DNA from: Narthecium ossifragum
Taxonomy: Eukaryota; Streptophyta; Magnoliopsida; Dioscoreales; Nartheciaceae
Length of the DNA: 64,000 nucleotides
Assembly (NCBI GenBank): GCA_963920575.1
Contig: OY986965.1
Span: 25,346,988-25,410,987 of the forward strand
Direction: 5' to 3'
Every line of letters starts with the position of its first letter. Positions within the stretch are counted from its first letter, which is position 1. A program made the position numbers and the translations under genes. Shown piece after piece: positions 46,965 to 57,485 of this stretch. The notes under the pieces were generated by a model. That model worked only from the letters and a program-made list of their open reading frames with translations, did not search any database and was not told where the DNA came from.

Positions 46965-47597
46965 CTAGTACATCACACTCCCCGATTCCAGCGTGGGAAA
47001 GCTGGGGATCACCGGAACCGGATCGAAATCGAACCCCGGCCCGAACGAGCCATTCGGTCCGATGGGGTCCGGCTCGAGGAAATCGGTGAAATCGATTCGG
47101 TCGAGGAAAAAAGCCGACGTGTCCAGCGTCGGCAAGCAGCAGCCCTGCTGCCCGCCGACCGCTCGCCCACCGAGCCCGATCCTTTGCTGCTCCGGCTTAA
47201 AGACCGGTTCAACCCGTGAACCAAACGCGCCGAGCTGAGCCCCGGTCACTTGCTGGACCATCTGCCTGAAGTTCTCCGGGTCCGCCGTAATATACATCGT
47301 CGAGGCCCTCTTCGACGCCCGCGACTTCCGCTTCGCGATCCGCCCCGTCGGAAGCGGCGCCGCCGCCGTCGCTGCCACGCGCCGGCGCGGTTCGACCTCC
47401 GGGAGGGGGCGGGAGAGGTGGAGGAGCGCGGAGGAGGAGGAGGAGGCGGCGGAGGATGAATCGTCGGAGGAAAGGGACATCTGGAGGGCTCGGGTCAAGG
47501 CCTCCGTTTCCAGAGCGTGGGCTCCCGAGATCCAGCTCGTGTCCGGGAACGTCGGGCGGCACGCCCACTGATCGAAGCTCTCCGACGACATCCGCAT
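46965..47597 (-). CDS. VQ-motif protein
   Basis: A 210-residue, intronless, GC-rich gene. The VQ core FRQMVQQVTGA (FxxxVQxxTG) lies at about residues 110-120, after a basic KRKSRASKRAS stretch and a TADPENF lead-in. The N-terminus (MRMSSESFDQWACRP) and a Ser-rich run precede it. The C-terminus is rich in Gly, Pro and Phe (FLDRIDFTDFLEPDPIG). VQ proteins are small plant nuclear cofactors that bind WRKY factors and are often MAP-kinase substrates. Lack of introns fits the family. Met-3 (47591) is an alternative start. Which WRKY it partners cannot be told. Confidence 0.92.
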   Translation of the reverse strand: MRMSSESFDQWACRPTFPDTSWISGAHALETEALTRALQMSLSSDDSSSAASSSSSALLHLSRPLPEVEPRRRVAATAAAPLPTGRIAKRKSRASKRASTMYITADPENFRQMVQQVTGAQLGAFGSRVEPVFKPEQQRIGLGGRAVGGQQGCCLPTLDTSAFFLDRIDFTDFLEPDPIGPNGSFGPGFDFDPVPVIPSFPTLESGSVMY

Positions 47598-47714
47598 CGA
47601 TCTCGATCTATGTAAGTTTTCGATTTCGATTTCGATCCGATTAGTATACTCTCTTTTGATTCCAGTTGAGGAATGGGATGGGTGGAGTCATGGAGGGGAT
47701 GGATTAGGAATCCC

Positions 47715-47722
47715 TATTTAAA
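47715..47722 (-). promoter_or_regulatory. TATA-like box of the VQ gene
   Basis: On the minus strand TTTAAATA lies about 120 bp upstream of the ATG. G-box-like CACGTGG is present near 47748, and further CACGTGG motifs occur near 47918 and 47994, a usual setting for stress-responsive plant promoters. Confidence 0.5.
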
Positions 47723-48166
47723 GGGGGGGAAGCCGCGTAGGACACGTGGCACTCTGGAAAACCGCTGTTGGGTTGGAGACGATAGGATTAAGCGTCGGGT
47801 TGGGATTAATTAAGTTTGTATATATACTTGGGGTTGGGTTCCTGGAAAGTAGACGTGCATGGTCCAAGCCGCGTCGTCGGGGGGCCCCACGCTGGGAGGA
47901 GCTCACTTTGCTTTGCTCACGTGGGGTTTGCCTTGGGTTCAGGTCTTTTATTTATGAGTAAATTTATTAAGAGTTAGGATTGAGGTGGCACACCCACGTG
48001 GCATCGCCATGTGGGCAGCCACGTCAATTAAAGTGGGGCCGACTCATTCGATTTTTCATGAGTGAATCTGTTTGAAAAGAAAATTAGAAATTTAAATGAT
48101 AAACAGGGAGGAATTGAGCCAATTGGCTAAACAACAAAACTACTACATGTACGCGACTTATATATA

Positions 48167-48630
48167 GGGCTTGTTTGGTTGCTGAGAAGTGAGCTGAAGT
48201 AAAGTGACTTCTGGGGAGTGAAGTAGAGTGACTTCTGGGGGTTTCTGAGTTCTGGTGTTTGGTTGGTGTTTGAAGTGGGATATGGTCACCCCCAACTATT
48301 TAATATTTTAATAATTTCCCTATATTAAAATATTAAAAATAATACTATTTTAGATAACGTGGACCAATCACGAGGTGCCACGTGACATGTGGGATCCATT
48401 TATATTAATATTTTATTATAATATAATATTATTAATATTATTCCCACTTCAAATGCCATTCAAATGACTTCAGGCCAAAAAGACCCGAAGTCGAAATGGG
48501 AAGTGACAGCTTTGGCTACAGTGATTTGAAAGTGAGGCTGAAGTCATCCGAGCAACCAAACACATGAAGTGGCTCGAAAGTCACTTCAAAAAAGTGACTT
48601 TCGACCACTTCATGGGAGCCAAACAGCCCC
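48167..48630. mobile_element. MITE with inverted ends rich in GAAGTGACTT motifs
   Basis: A 464-bp element starts GGGCTTGTTTGGTTGC and ends with the inverse of GGGGCTGTTTGGCTCC. It is flanked by ATA on both sides (48164-48166 and 48631-48633). The subterminal motif AAGTGACTTC/GAAGTCACTT recurs in both orientations near both ends, and the centre is AT-rich. A 3-bp duplication suggests the Harbinger/Tourist group, but ATA is not the usual TWA. Confidence 0.65.
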
Positions 48631-48879
48631 ATAACTGATGTGGCTTGATGCATCAATTTGAAGTCATGAAGGCGACATAGAATGCAAATCAGCCGCGGGT
48701 GTGATCCTATGATTTTTTTTTTGTTTCATTTTTTGAGTTTTAAAAGGGTTGTCAGATTGGGCTTGGATTAGAAGAATTGCTGGAGTGGCACCGGCTCAGA
48801 TGAGTCTTGGATTGCGAAATATAAGGTGAAAACAAGCAGAACGTGATAATGTTGTGGTAATCTCTGTTCTTTCAATCAT

Positions 48880-49255
48880 TTGTTTTTTAAAACTATCGCA
48901 TAAATATAATTATATTTTAAAATCATTTACACGATTCATAAGATCAATGATAATTTCATAAATATTGTCATTAAATGGTCCTTATCTTTAGCTTTAACAC
49001 AACTGAAGTATTTTGATCATAACGTTTACATCAAATATCTAAATTGACCGATTCTTGAATCATTGGGAAGATGACGAAAAGATATACAACTTTCTTATTG
49101 ATGAGGTTTTCAGATTCTATCGTTTAGTGTGTCAAACTGATAGCCAAAATATATAGTGGTAAAATAGTAAATAAAGACCAAATTTCCCAATCCAATCGTT
49201 CATTGATTTCCAATGGGCCGTAACCAATCGGTCATATTTTGACTAATTATTTTAA
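48880..49255 (-). other. LTR-like fragment related to 27480-27720
   Basis: Read on the minus strand, this matches the plus strand around 27540-27650 through AAAGTTGTAKATCTTTTCGTC, CAATGRTTCAAGAATCG and the following AATTTRGAYA...GTTATG segment. No coding sequence is present. Confidence 0.5.
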
Positions 49256-49584
49256 GGGGTTTTAGTTGGTAGCACCATTATTAGAACTTTTTCTACTAAT
49301 AAAACAACAACCTTTTATTTTAACTCCTTAACACCATTTCATACATCAAAGGACGCTTATACCCACGACTCTACAACACCAGACCCTACATCCGACGGCT
49401 TTGGCGCGATTCGAAACTCCAAAATCCCGAAAAATCCGACTTAAGATATCGCTTCACAGGTGCCCTATTCGATTTGAACTCCAAAATCCCGAAACGTGTG
49501 AGGGGAATCTCGTTTCCCGTCTGCATCACTTAAGATATCGCTTCACAGGTTGTCCTTCGCCTCCTCACGACGGCGACGACGCCG

Positions 49585-50115
49585 TTGGTTAACACAACCA
49601 CCGCCGCGAATCCATTCCCAAAGATCCATCACCACCAACCATTAGAAGAATCGGAGCTTGAACTCAACCAGGAGAGCATCACCAACCGCTCGGACTGGTC
49701 CAGAAAGATCCACTCCCTCTGCTCCGACCTCGGCGATGTCGACGCCGCCCTCCACCTTCTCGACCGCCTCCGCCTACACGGGTACCGGCCCGACCCCCTC
49801 AACCTCGCCAGCGTCATCCACGCGCTCTGCGACACCTCCCCCTTCCATGAAGCCCACCACCGCCTCCTCCTCTCCCTCGCCACTGCCGACTCGCCTCCTT
49901 TCGGTTCCCGGACTTGCAACGTCCTCCTCTCACGCCTCCTCGATGCGCGGTCTCTGCTACTCTCTCTCCACGTTCTAAAGGCCCTCGTGGTCTCCAACCC
50001 CGCCTTTACCCCCTCCCCTTCTAGCTTCAACCGCCTCCTCGACCAGCTTTGCTCCCATTCCCACCCTCTTCACGCCCACCGCCTCCTGCTATCTGTGAAA
50101 TCCAAAAGCATCTCC
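49585..50115 (+). pseudogene. PPR protein gene, N-terminal fragment
   Basis: About 180 codons give a P-class pentatricopeptide start: SDWSRKIHSLCSDLGDVDAA, LHLLDRLRLHGYRPDPLNLA, SVIHALCDTSPFHEAHHRLL, a TCNVLLSRLLDARSLLLSLH repeat and SSFNRLLDQLCSH. Full PPR genes have many more repeats (usually 400 to 800 residues). Here the frame stops at SKIPNREF, where the ATTCTCT repeat array begins. No ATG opens the frame in phase. Upstream, a block ending TTAAGATATCGCTTCACAGG is duplicated (about 49440-49460 and 49529-49549). PPR proteins act on organelle RNA; this fragment cannot. Confidence 0.85.
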
Positions 50116-50129
50116 AAAATCCCGAATAG

Positions 50130-50866
50130 AGAATTCTGAAGTATTCTCTGTGTGAAAAGAGAATTCTGAAGTATTCTCTTGACGCTAATATAATACCTAT
50201 AAAAAAAGACCACAGATAATCAGCGGGCTAACATCAAACATTAGAAAGAACACATATCCAAAGATATATTCTCTGTGCGAAAAGAGAATTTTGAAATATT
50301 CTCTGTGTGAAAAGAGAATTCTGAAGCATTCTCTGTGCGAAAAGAGAAAATGGAAAAGATAATATTTCAAGAAGAGGAAAAGAGAATACAGCGATGCGAA
50401 TACTGCAGAGAGAAAATATAATATTTCATAACATATATAAGCTCTAAATGCTCTTTGATAAGCATTCTCTTTGTGAAAAGAGAATATTGAAATCTACATG
50501 AGGAAGAAGAATCCCCTGCAATGCATTCATGTATTATTAAGTAAAAAGAGAAAAGAGGAAAATGCGAAGCATTCATGTATACTACAAAGAGAAAAGAGAA
50601 TGATTCAAAAAGAGAATATTTCAAGAAGATGAAAAGGGAATACTACAATGAGAATACTGCAAAGGGAAAAGAGAATATTTCATAACATACATAATCTCTT
50701 AATGCTTTTTTATAAGCATTCTCTTTGTGAAAAGAGAATACTGAAATCTACATGAGGAAGAAGAATCCCCTGCAATGCATTCATGTATATTAATTAAAAA
50801 GAGGAAAATGCAGAGCATTCATGTATACTGCAAAGAGAAATGAGAATGATTCAAAAAGAGAAAACT
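50130..50866. repeat. ATTCTCT/AGAGAAT repeat array with a longer duplication of about 255 bp
   Basis: The start (50130-50350) holds several about 30-bp units of the form TATTCTCTGTGYGAAAAGAG followed by AATTYTGAAR. Each is a small inverted repeat (ATTCTCT paired with AGAGAAT). From about 50390 a longer unit containing CTACATGAGGAAGAAGAATC is repeated about 255 bp later (50494 and 50749). The array directly abuts the truncated PPR frame. Confidence 0.8.
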
Positions 50867-51300
50867 GTGTTAGGTGATGGTGTTGCCGTTGAGATCCAAA
50901 GCTCGGAGCATATGCACGAGATGGGTCTTGTCGTTGACCTCGAGAGGTGGATGGGAACCTCGAAACATGAGAGAAGACCCCATTTTTAGAGCACAAAGAA
51001 GGGGGCTTTTGGAGTAGGATGAAGATGGGGTTTTTTTAAGGGTTGGAGTTTTGGAATGGGAGTTGTTGGGGCTCAAGAATAGAACGTAGGGGAGACATGG
51101 GGTTGGGGAGAAGAACTCGGGCAGCGAGGGGGAGAGGGACGGGGAGGGGAAGGGAGAGGGCGATGAGGGGGAGAGTGACGGGAAGAGGAGGGGGAGAGGG
51201 ACGAGGACGATGGAGTTAATGTCGAGATCATGCTGCGAGAAGAAAAAGAAATGGCGAAGATCATGCTGCGATCAAATCAAAACCGACTTAAATGGATTAC
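50867..51300 (-). other. GC-rich block, possible second captured fragment
   Basis: On the minus strand a short open frame begins MGSSLMFRGSHPPLEVNDKT and ends at a stop near 50870. Upstream is a C/T-rich stretch like a leader (51070-51265). I do not recognise the product. It may be a second gene fragment inside the same element as the PPR piece. Confidence 0.3.
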
Positions 51301-51771
51301 ATTAAAAAATGGATATAAAACAACCCATAGCTGCCATAAATTGAATACAGCTATATATAATGCATCAAATATGCAATATATATGAAGTATGGGTAAAAGT
51401 GTCATCCAAACTACCTAACCTCCCATAACTGTATTAAAATGGTGTTTACATATTAAAACATCATACAGTGGTGTACCAGTGAACAAGTTTCCTAGATTTG
51501 GTATAAACACTAATAATCTATTATTTTAATAATGATCGTCAATATGATCCAATTATTTTAATCATAACTTTCACATAAGAATCATGTTATAATATCGATT
51601 AATTATTTTAATTATTTTATTTTTAGGACGTCTAATTAAGCATGCATGGGTGTTTTTTAAGTAGAGGATTACTGATAGATATTCCGTACACGGACTCTAT
51701 GATATGTAACTTTTGTCACAAAATTAGAGTAAGACAATAATGCAGGATGGTTTTAATGTGGATGTGCTTTT

Positions 51772-51964
51772 AGGGTATGTTTGGCGTGAATCGAAATCCA
51801 TGGAACCCACGTGATCGTATATGCAGGTATTCGCATGAGTGGATTCCACACGGGGCGTCCGCTCGAATCAACCGAATGTCGAAAACGGAATACGCCAAAT
51901 CCTCCTCTCCCCTCTCCTCCCATCCATTGGATTCGCCCCATACAATGCCATCCAAACACATCCC
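51772..51964. mobile_element. Small MITE
   Basis: About 193 bp with inverted ends: GGGTATGTTTGG on the left and GGGATGTGTTTGG (reverse complement) on the right, flanked by TA. The interior is GC-rich. Frames on both strands are accidental. Confidence 0.6.
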
Positions 51965-51980
51965 TAGAGTATGTTGTCAT

Positions 51981-52833
51981 ATTATATATTTTTTTAGTAG
52001 ATTAGTGACGTTAACATGATATTAGAGCACCTTATGGTATCAGAGCATATGATTATTTTTTCTAATTAAGTCATGTCAGATAATTTAACAAAAAGTAACG
52101 AAATTATATTTCTGGTACAAGCTTCACTCCTCAACAACGAATTTATAAATTTTAAAAGTTCCTGAAGGAGATGTGTAATTCAAGGTTTATTCATACACAA
52201 TAACAAATGATAATCAAAAAGCTATTCTCCTAATTAATAACCACTACTCAATGACATAAGTGGGATATTTTAAAATTTGGTTAAACTCGGTTTTTTTTTA
52301 ATCATGATCGGTTGGGTTACTAGAGTCTAGAACTACAGTATATTAGACACACAAACTCTTGTGGAGGATTGTACCCATCCTGAACCATCCATGTCCTTAC
52401 GATACTAAATGGACGGACTTTGATGATCACGACGCCTAATCTATTACCTATATATAGTTGGGAGTATTAGGCAGCTCTACTAGTGTGGTGGACCAAAATT
52501 TGTCCACGAATTGAACGGAGACTGCATTATATTGTACCCCCGGTCAATTAATATATCGAATTAGTACAGTTGACGCACATAATAAGTCGCGCACTGCCAG
52601 CTATGATGACGTCTTCGTGTTACCGGACCGGCCATCATGCTGACGACGTGTCCAAATCGTCTTCACTTCTTGAAGGTTGGCTCACTCCGTGTTGAGTCAC
52701 ATACATTGACACTTGATGATCAACAGAGCGGATCGACGGCTTGGATTGATCTTTGCAGTTTTTTATTCGTATTTTGCGTGTGAATGAAGTATGCATGAAT
52801 TAATTAGTTCTAGAAACGGAAAATGACCCCACC
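51981..52833. other. Intergenic, no gene seen
   Basis: AT-rich DNA with no long frame and no definable repeat. Confidence 0.4.
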
Positions 52834-53372
52834 TAGCATCTCCGATATGGAGAATGTAACAATCATAAAAAAAATGTTTTGGAGGAACTCCAATCACCGT
52901 TCTCTGTACTGTTTCTTCATTTCAATATTTCTCCAAAATACATTCTACGCCTCTCGTCATGTTTTTATTTTTTTATCCAAATGATACAAACTCAGTGTCA
53001 AATTAATTCTTAGAATGCATCTAATCATGTAAAATAATCGATCGAAAATATGGAAAATTTAGGTATAATTTAAGTTATAATATATTAAATGACTTTATAA
53101 ATTAAATTACATTAAATATTTGCTTTAAAAAAATACTCAGTATTGGTCTCATAACGAAGATATCAATGAGACTAATTTCATAAAGTTTCAACATGTATAT
53201 TTACAGTTATGATAAATATAGTCATTTTAATATAAAAGGGTATCAAGGGCTAAAATCGTCATTCAACCCATTTGGAGAACCTAGAGTGACTGTCCAAATT
53301 TAGAGAATCATTGTAGCATGGAGCGCCAACCTGTCTCTATTTTGGAGAAATAGAGACGGGTCAGAGATGCTC
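52834..53372. mobile_element. Probable Harbinger/Tourist-like MITE
   Basis: The left end reads TAGCATCTCCGA; the right end, reverse complement, reads TTAGAGCATCTCTGA. TTTCTCCAAAAT-type motifs occur near both ends in opposite orientation. The centre is AT-rich. Its right border adjoins the left end of the larger Harbinger element. Confidence 0.5.
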
Positions 53373-53786
53373 TAAAGGCCATTCGTATCAGATTCCCTAT
53401 CCATCTTCTCTAAAATACTTCTATATATATTACTTTCCTACTTTATAGTTTTCCTAAATCATTCCCTACATCATTAAAATACTCATTCCTCCATCTTTCT
53501 TTTCATATTCTATTCTTCATTTATTATTTGTCATTCATATAATTATAGAATTTGTATTATATTACATAATTAAACTTTGAAGCCATTGTTTATTAATTAA
53601 AATAATATATAGAAAAAATAATATATATAATTTTATGCCAATACTTCTATTAATTAAATGCTTAAAATTCAACTATCAATTTCTAACAGCTATATAGTCA
53701 ACGGTCATATTTTAACGAATATATTCTAACAATCGTTTTTCCAACATCTATATTTTCCATCAAATCTCCAATGGTCGTATTCCAAT

Positions 53787-54527
53787 CGTCACACCCGACC
53801 CAGAAAACCCATCCGAGTCGAGGCGTGATGGTTCCTATCACTATTCACATCCAAACTGACGCGATATAAAGCGAAAAACACATATAATTTAAACAATTTA
53901 ACTTACAGGGATAAAGCTGTAATTCAATTAATAGAAACACCATGTTGTACTGTTTAAACATCCGATACAAATTCTTATCAAACTCATCCAAGGGAAAAAT
54001 ATTATACATTTATCCAAAAAGTACAACGTCGAAGCATGTCTATAATATACATGATCTATCAAAAGTACAACTGTCGTCCTGCAGCAACCTCAAACACCTC
54101 TGGAAGTCATCGCGCCACCAAAAGCTGATCCCACCGACTCTACCAAAGAAGAACTGGCGCATGCACATGCAAACGCAGTCCGGGTAGGAGTGAGTGAGAG
54201 GGAGACAACGACAGTAGAGGAAGGAAAAAAAAGGAAAGAGAGAGAAGTCATGTATTTATAAAGATCAAGATCTGATTTCGACCGTCCGATTCGATCTTTC
54301 CCGATCGGAGGCACCCTTAAGGTCATAATCAATCACATACATCAATCCAATGCCGTGTGTGTGTTACGCGGGTGTGAAATCGACTACCAGGTGCAATTTA
54401 CCAAATTTCCCCTGGGGTCACAAAAGCAATACGATCAACCTGATCGCACCCGACGCGAAACCAAATCAAACAGAAAACGGCCCTCGACCCACGCGGTCGA
54501 GCTAGGTCAGAGGAACGGGTCCTCACA
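53787..54527 (-). mobile_element. Internally deleted solo LTR of the TGTGAGGACCC family
   Basis: A 741-bp copy flanked by the perfect 5-bp duplication CCAAT (53782-53786 and 54528-54532). On the minus strand it starts TGTGAGGACCCGTTCCTC and ends GGGTGTGACG. The last base differs from the usual CA. Its first 200 and last 350 bases follow the 2.5-kb LTR at 59872. The middle, including the GATCGATC cluster, is missing. Confidence 0.88.
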
Positions 54528-54703
54528 CCAATAGCTATATTTCTAACGGTCATTTTTTTAAAGCAGCTTTCCATTAATAATAGTTTCAACAGTCATATTT
54601 TCTCAATATAAGTAGATCCACTCATTTCCCAAACTCATCTCTGATCCACCTAACTTGTTTGTCGTTCATATCAACTTGAATTCTCTCCCATCTACTCTTC
54701 TCT

Positions 54704-55856
54704 ATGGATTTCTTTAGGAAACGTCAAAAGGAAATGTATTATGATACTTCCTCCGATGAAGAGCTGGAAGAATTGGTGGCCTTAAAATGTGTGAAGGAAA
54801 GAATGGAGCGCAGAGCAGGATCAACATTACGTGGTGGTTCCGATAAGCTGTGTGTGTATATTGATCGCAATTTACTGCAAGGACATGAACGCTTATTTGG
54901 GGATTATTTTGCAGATCCACCAGTGTACCCAGCTAAAATTTTCCATAGGAGATTCCGCATGCGTCGTGAGATATTCATTCGCATCTAAACCGCTATCAAA
55001 GCTCATGAGCCCTATTTTCAGTAGAAAAGAAATGCAGCCGGAAAGCTGGGCTTATTTTCTCTACAGAAGATAACTGCAGCACTGAGAATGCTTGCTTATG
55101 GATTGGTTGTGGATTCTATGGATGAGTATGTGAGGATTGGAGAAAGCACCACTACAAGAATTCAAAAAAAATTCGTGAAAGAGATAGTTTCCATCTTTGG
55201 TGACGAGTATTTAAGGTTACCAAATAATGATGACCTTGCTAGGTTGCTTGCACTTGGTCCTTGCACTTGGTGAACATCGTGGTTTTCCTGGAATGCTGGG
55301 GAGTATCGATTGCATGCACTGGAAATGAAAGAACTGTCCGAGTGCTTGGAAAGGTATGTTTTCTGATCATGTTCATGAACCAACCATCATTTTAGAAGTT
55401 GTTGCATCACATAATCTGTGGATTTGGCATGCATTTTTTTGGCTACATGGTTATCACAACGATATCAATGTGCTAGAATGATCTTCTGTTTTCTCTGAAA
55501 TTACTCAAGGACGAGCTCCTGCAGTGAACTATTCGGTTAATGGACATAATTACACAATGGGGTATTATTTGGCCGATGGTATTTATCTTCAGTGGGCTAC
55601 CTTCGTAAAAACAATCCATCTACCACAAAATAATAAAGTCAAGCATTTTACAATGTGTCAAGAGTCGGCAAGAAATGATATTGAGCGTGCATTTGGAGTG
55701 CTCCAAGCTCGGTTCACAATCGTATGCGGTCCTGCACTATTTTTTGAGCGAGAGACACTTAAAGATATTATGATGGCATGTATTATCATGCACAATATGA
55801 TCATAGAAGATGAACGACACATGTACCTTCATCCAGATATTACCGGCTATGAATAA
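54704..55856 (+). pseudogene. PIF/Harbinger transposase (DDE_4), decayed
   Basis: The reading starts MDFFRKRQKEMYYDTSSDEE and continues with YPAKIFHRRFRMRREIFIRI, a KLGLFSLQKITAALRMLAYG helix block, GMLGSIDCMHWK (first Asp), VVASHNLWIWHAFF, HNDINVLE (second Asp), VKTIHLPQNNKVKHF and ARNDIERAFGVLQARF (Glu). It ends near HMYLHPDITGYE. These are the catalytic landmarks of plant Harbinger transposases. Stops occur at about 54986, 55022, 55326 and 55479, and a 13-bp tandem duplication (TGCACTTGGTCCT, near 55250) shifts the frame. It cannot be active. Confidence 0.92.
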
Positions 55857-56355
55857 ATTAGTGAGAGTCAACCTATAACAATTTTGCATGACCGTACATT
55901 CGAGCTTAGGGATTTCATTCAATGACATCATGAAATTAGAAATAGAGAGGTGCATTCTCAACTTCAAAGCGATCTCGTCGAGCACTTATGGAACTTATAC
56001 AGTCGGGCGCAGTTTTAGTTTTGAGTTATGTATGTTTGTGTTATGCTTAATTTGAAGTTTGTCTTTATTATCATATTTTAATTAAGAATGTAATTGCCAG
56101 TTTGTATCGAGTCAATGTTGTAAGAAAAGAAATTGTGTCTTTCTGGAAGATCATGATGGAGCTATACATGCTACTCACAAAGTACAACCAAAAATAATGG
56201 ATGCATTCATTTTTTTCAACTGACGGTGCTGAAGACCATTCCCTATTATCATCCACAAAATAGAACAATGTTTATGCTAAGATACAAAACCATACTTGCA
56301 TTCAAAGATGCAAATCATTAAGTTTAAGACATTTTGTGGAACAAAAATTACATAG
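55857..56355. other. Spacer between the convergent Harbinger genes
   Basis: AT-rich 3' regions of the two genes. No other feature was seen. Confidence 0.5.
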
Positions 56356-57485
56356 TTACATCATCTTCGTCACGATTTCTGCCTGATGTTGTGCAATATA
56401 TTTCCTTTGCACATCAGTTAAAGTGCTTAAATTTGTCATCATGATTTGCATCTCTTTCTCCCTCCGTTGCATTTCAATCTTATCTCGTTGTATATTAATT
56501 TTGACCTTTGCAGCCTGAGCCTTTTCTATCTCCGCATGAGCCTTCTCTCTCTCCACCAAAACCTTCTGTCGTTCAATATCAATTTTTTCATTTTCAATGG
56601 CCAGGTGCTCTAGCCATTGTCTTTCAACTTGTGCCATTTTCTCTGCACGTTCTAGCTTCTTATCTTCTGCCCACTTAATAAATACCCCATCAAATTTCAA
56701 TGAATCTTGGCTTTTACCTTTTCCCTTTTTTCGTCTCTCTTTCGCGGCCTTTCGACCGAATGACCTTTCCAAGTCAACAGATGCTGATGCGAATGTGTTA
56801 TCATCATCCAAACTTATCGCATCTGCTGCAGAAAAAGAGCATGACCCGGATTGCTTTCTTTTAGAAGAGGTTTGGCCAACTTGAGCAATCCATTTTGGTT
56901 GGTGCCTTAGTTTGTTCCAACAATGCTCAAACTGAAAATGGCTACTTTGAATATTGAGATACATCTTTTTAGCCTCTTCAATCTACAAAAAACCATCGAA
57001 TATAAGATATCACCGTATCAAGATAAGAAATCTTATATCGAATTAACTTAATATAAATGAATGTTAGTTACCTTATCTTGTTCATTACAACCCGATGGCC
57101 GCGACGCCTCAATTTGTGCCAAAAAACCCATGAACTTATTCTCCGCAAGTTGAATACTTGACCAACGATTGCTTAGAGACTTTTCAGAGCGGTTTGAGTA
57201 CTTTGATGTTGTGTACTCATCATAATAACACTTAACTCTTTTCCAAAACGTCGTTCCCTTTTGATCGGTCCCATGAATAACATCCAAACTTGTATTTAAC
57301 CATGTCGAGACAAGTATAGTATCTTCTTCTATGGAGAAATTCCCACCCCGCACGACTCTCTTGCCTTTGCTTTTTTCATCCAATTGGATCAGAGAGTTCA
57401 TTCCAAACTGTGATTCTTGTCGGTTAGGTTGAGTTTCATCTTCACATAGAGCATTGTAGAAATCTTCACTTCTTTGTGAGTCCAT
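56356..57485 (-). CDS. Harbinger Myb/SANT-like DNA-binding protein
   Basis: Two exons (57485-57072 and 56982-56356, GT-AG intron of 89 bp) give an intact 346-residue frame. Residues about 50-130 form a trihelix/Myb-like domain (RGGNFSIEEDTILVSTWLN, FWKRVKCYYDEY, SLSNRWSSIQLAENKFMGFL). The C-terminal half is a charged coiled coil typical of the NAM-associated region (KKLERAEKMAQVERQWLEHL, EKIDIERQKVLVE). In Harbinger elements such a protein binds the ends and brings the transposase into the nucleus. It faces the transposase gene tail to tail. It could instead be read as a domesticated gene, but the transposon setting argues against that. Confidence 0.85.

Noticed and set aside
47009..47644. 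Other long frames over the VQ gene on both strands
   Set aside because: Composition-driven shadows; only 46965-47597 has the VQ core.
50130..50866. Regularly spaced short repeats resembling a CRISPR array
   Set aside because: Plant nuclear context, units are degenerate with no uniform unique spacers, and no cas genes.
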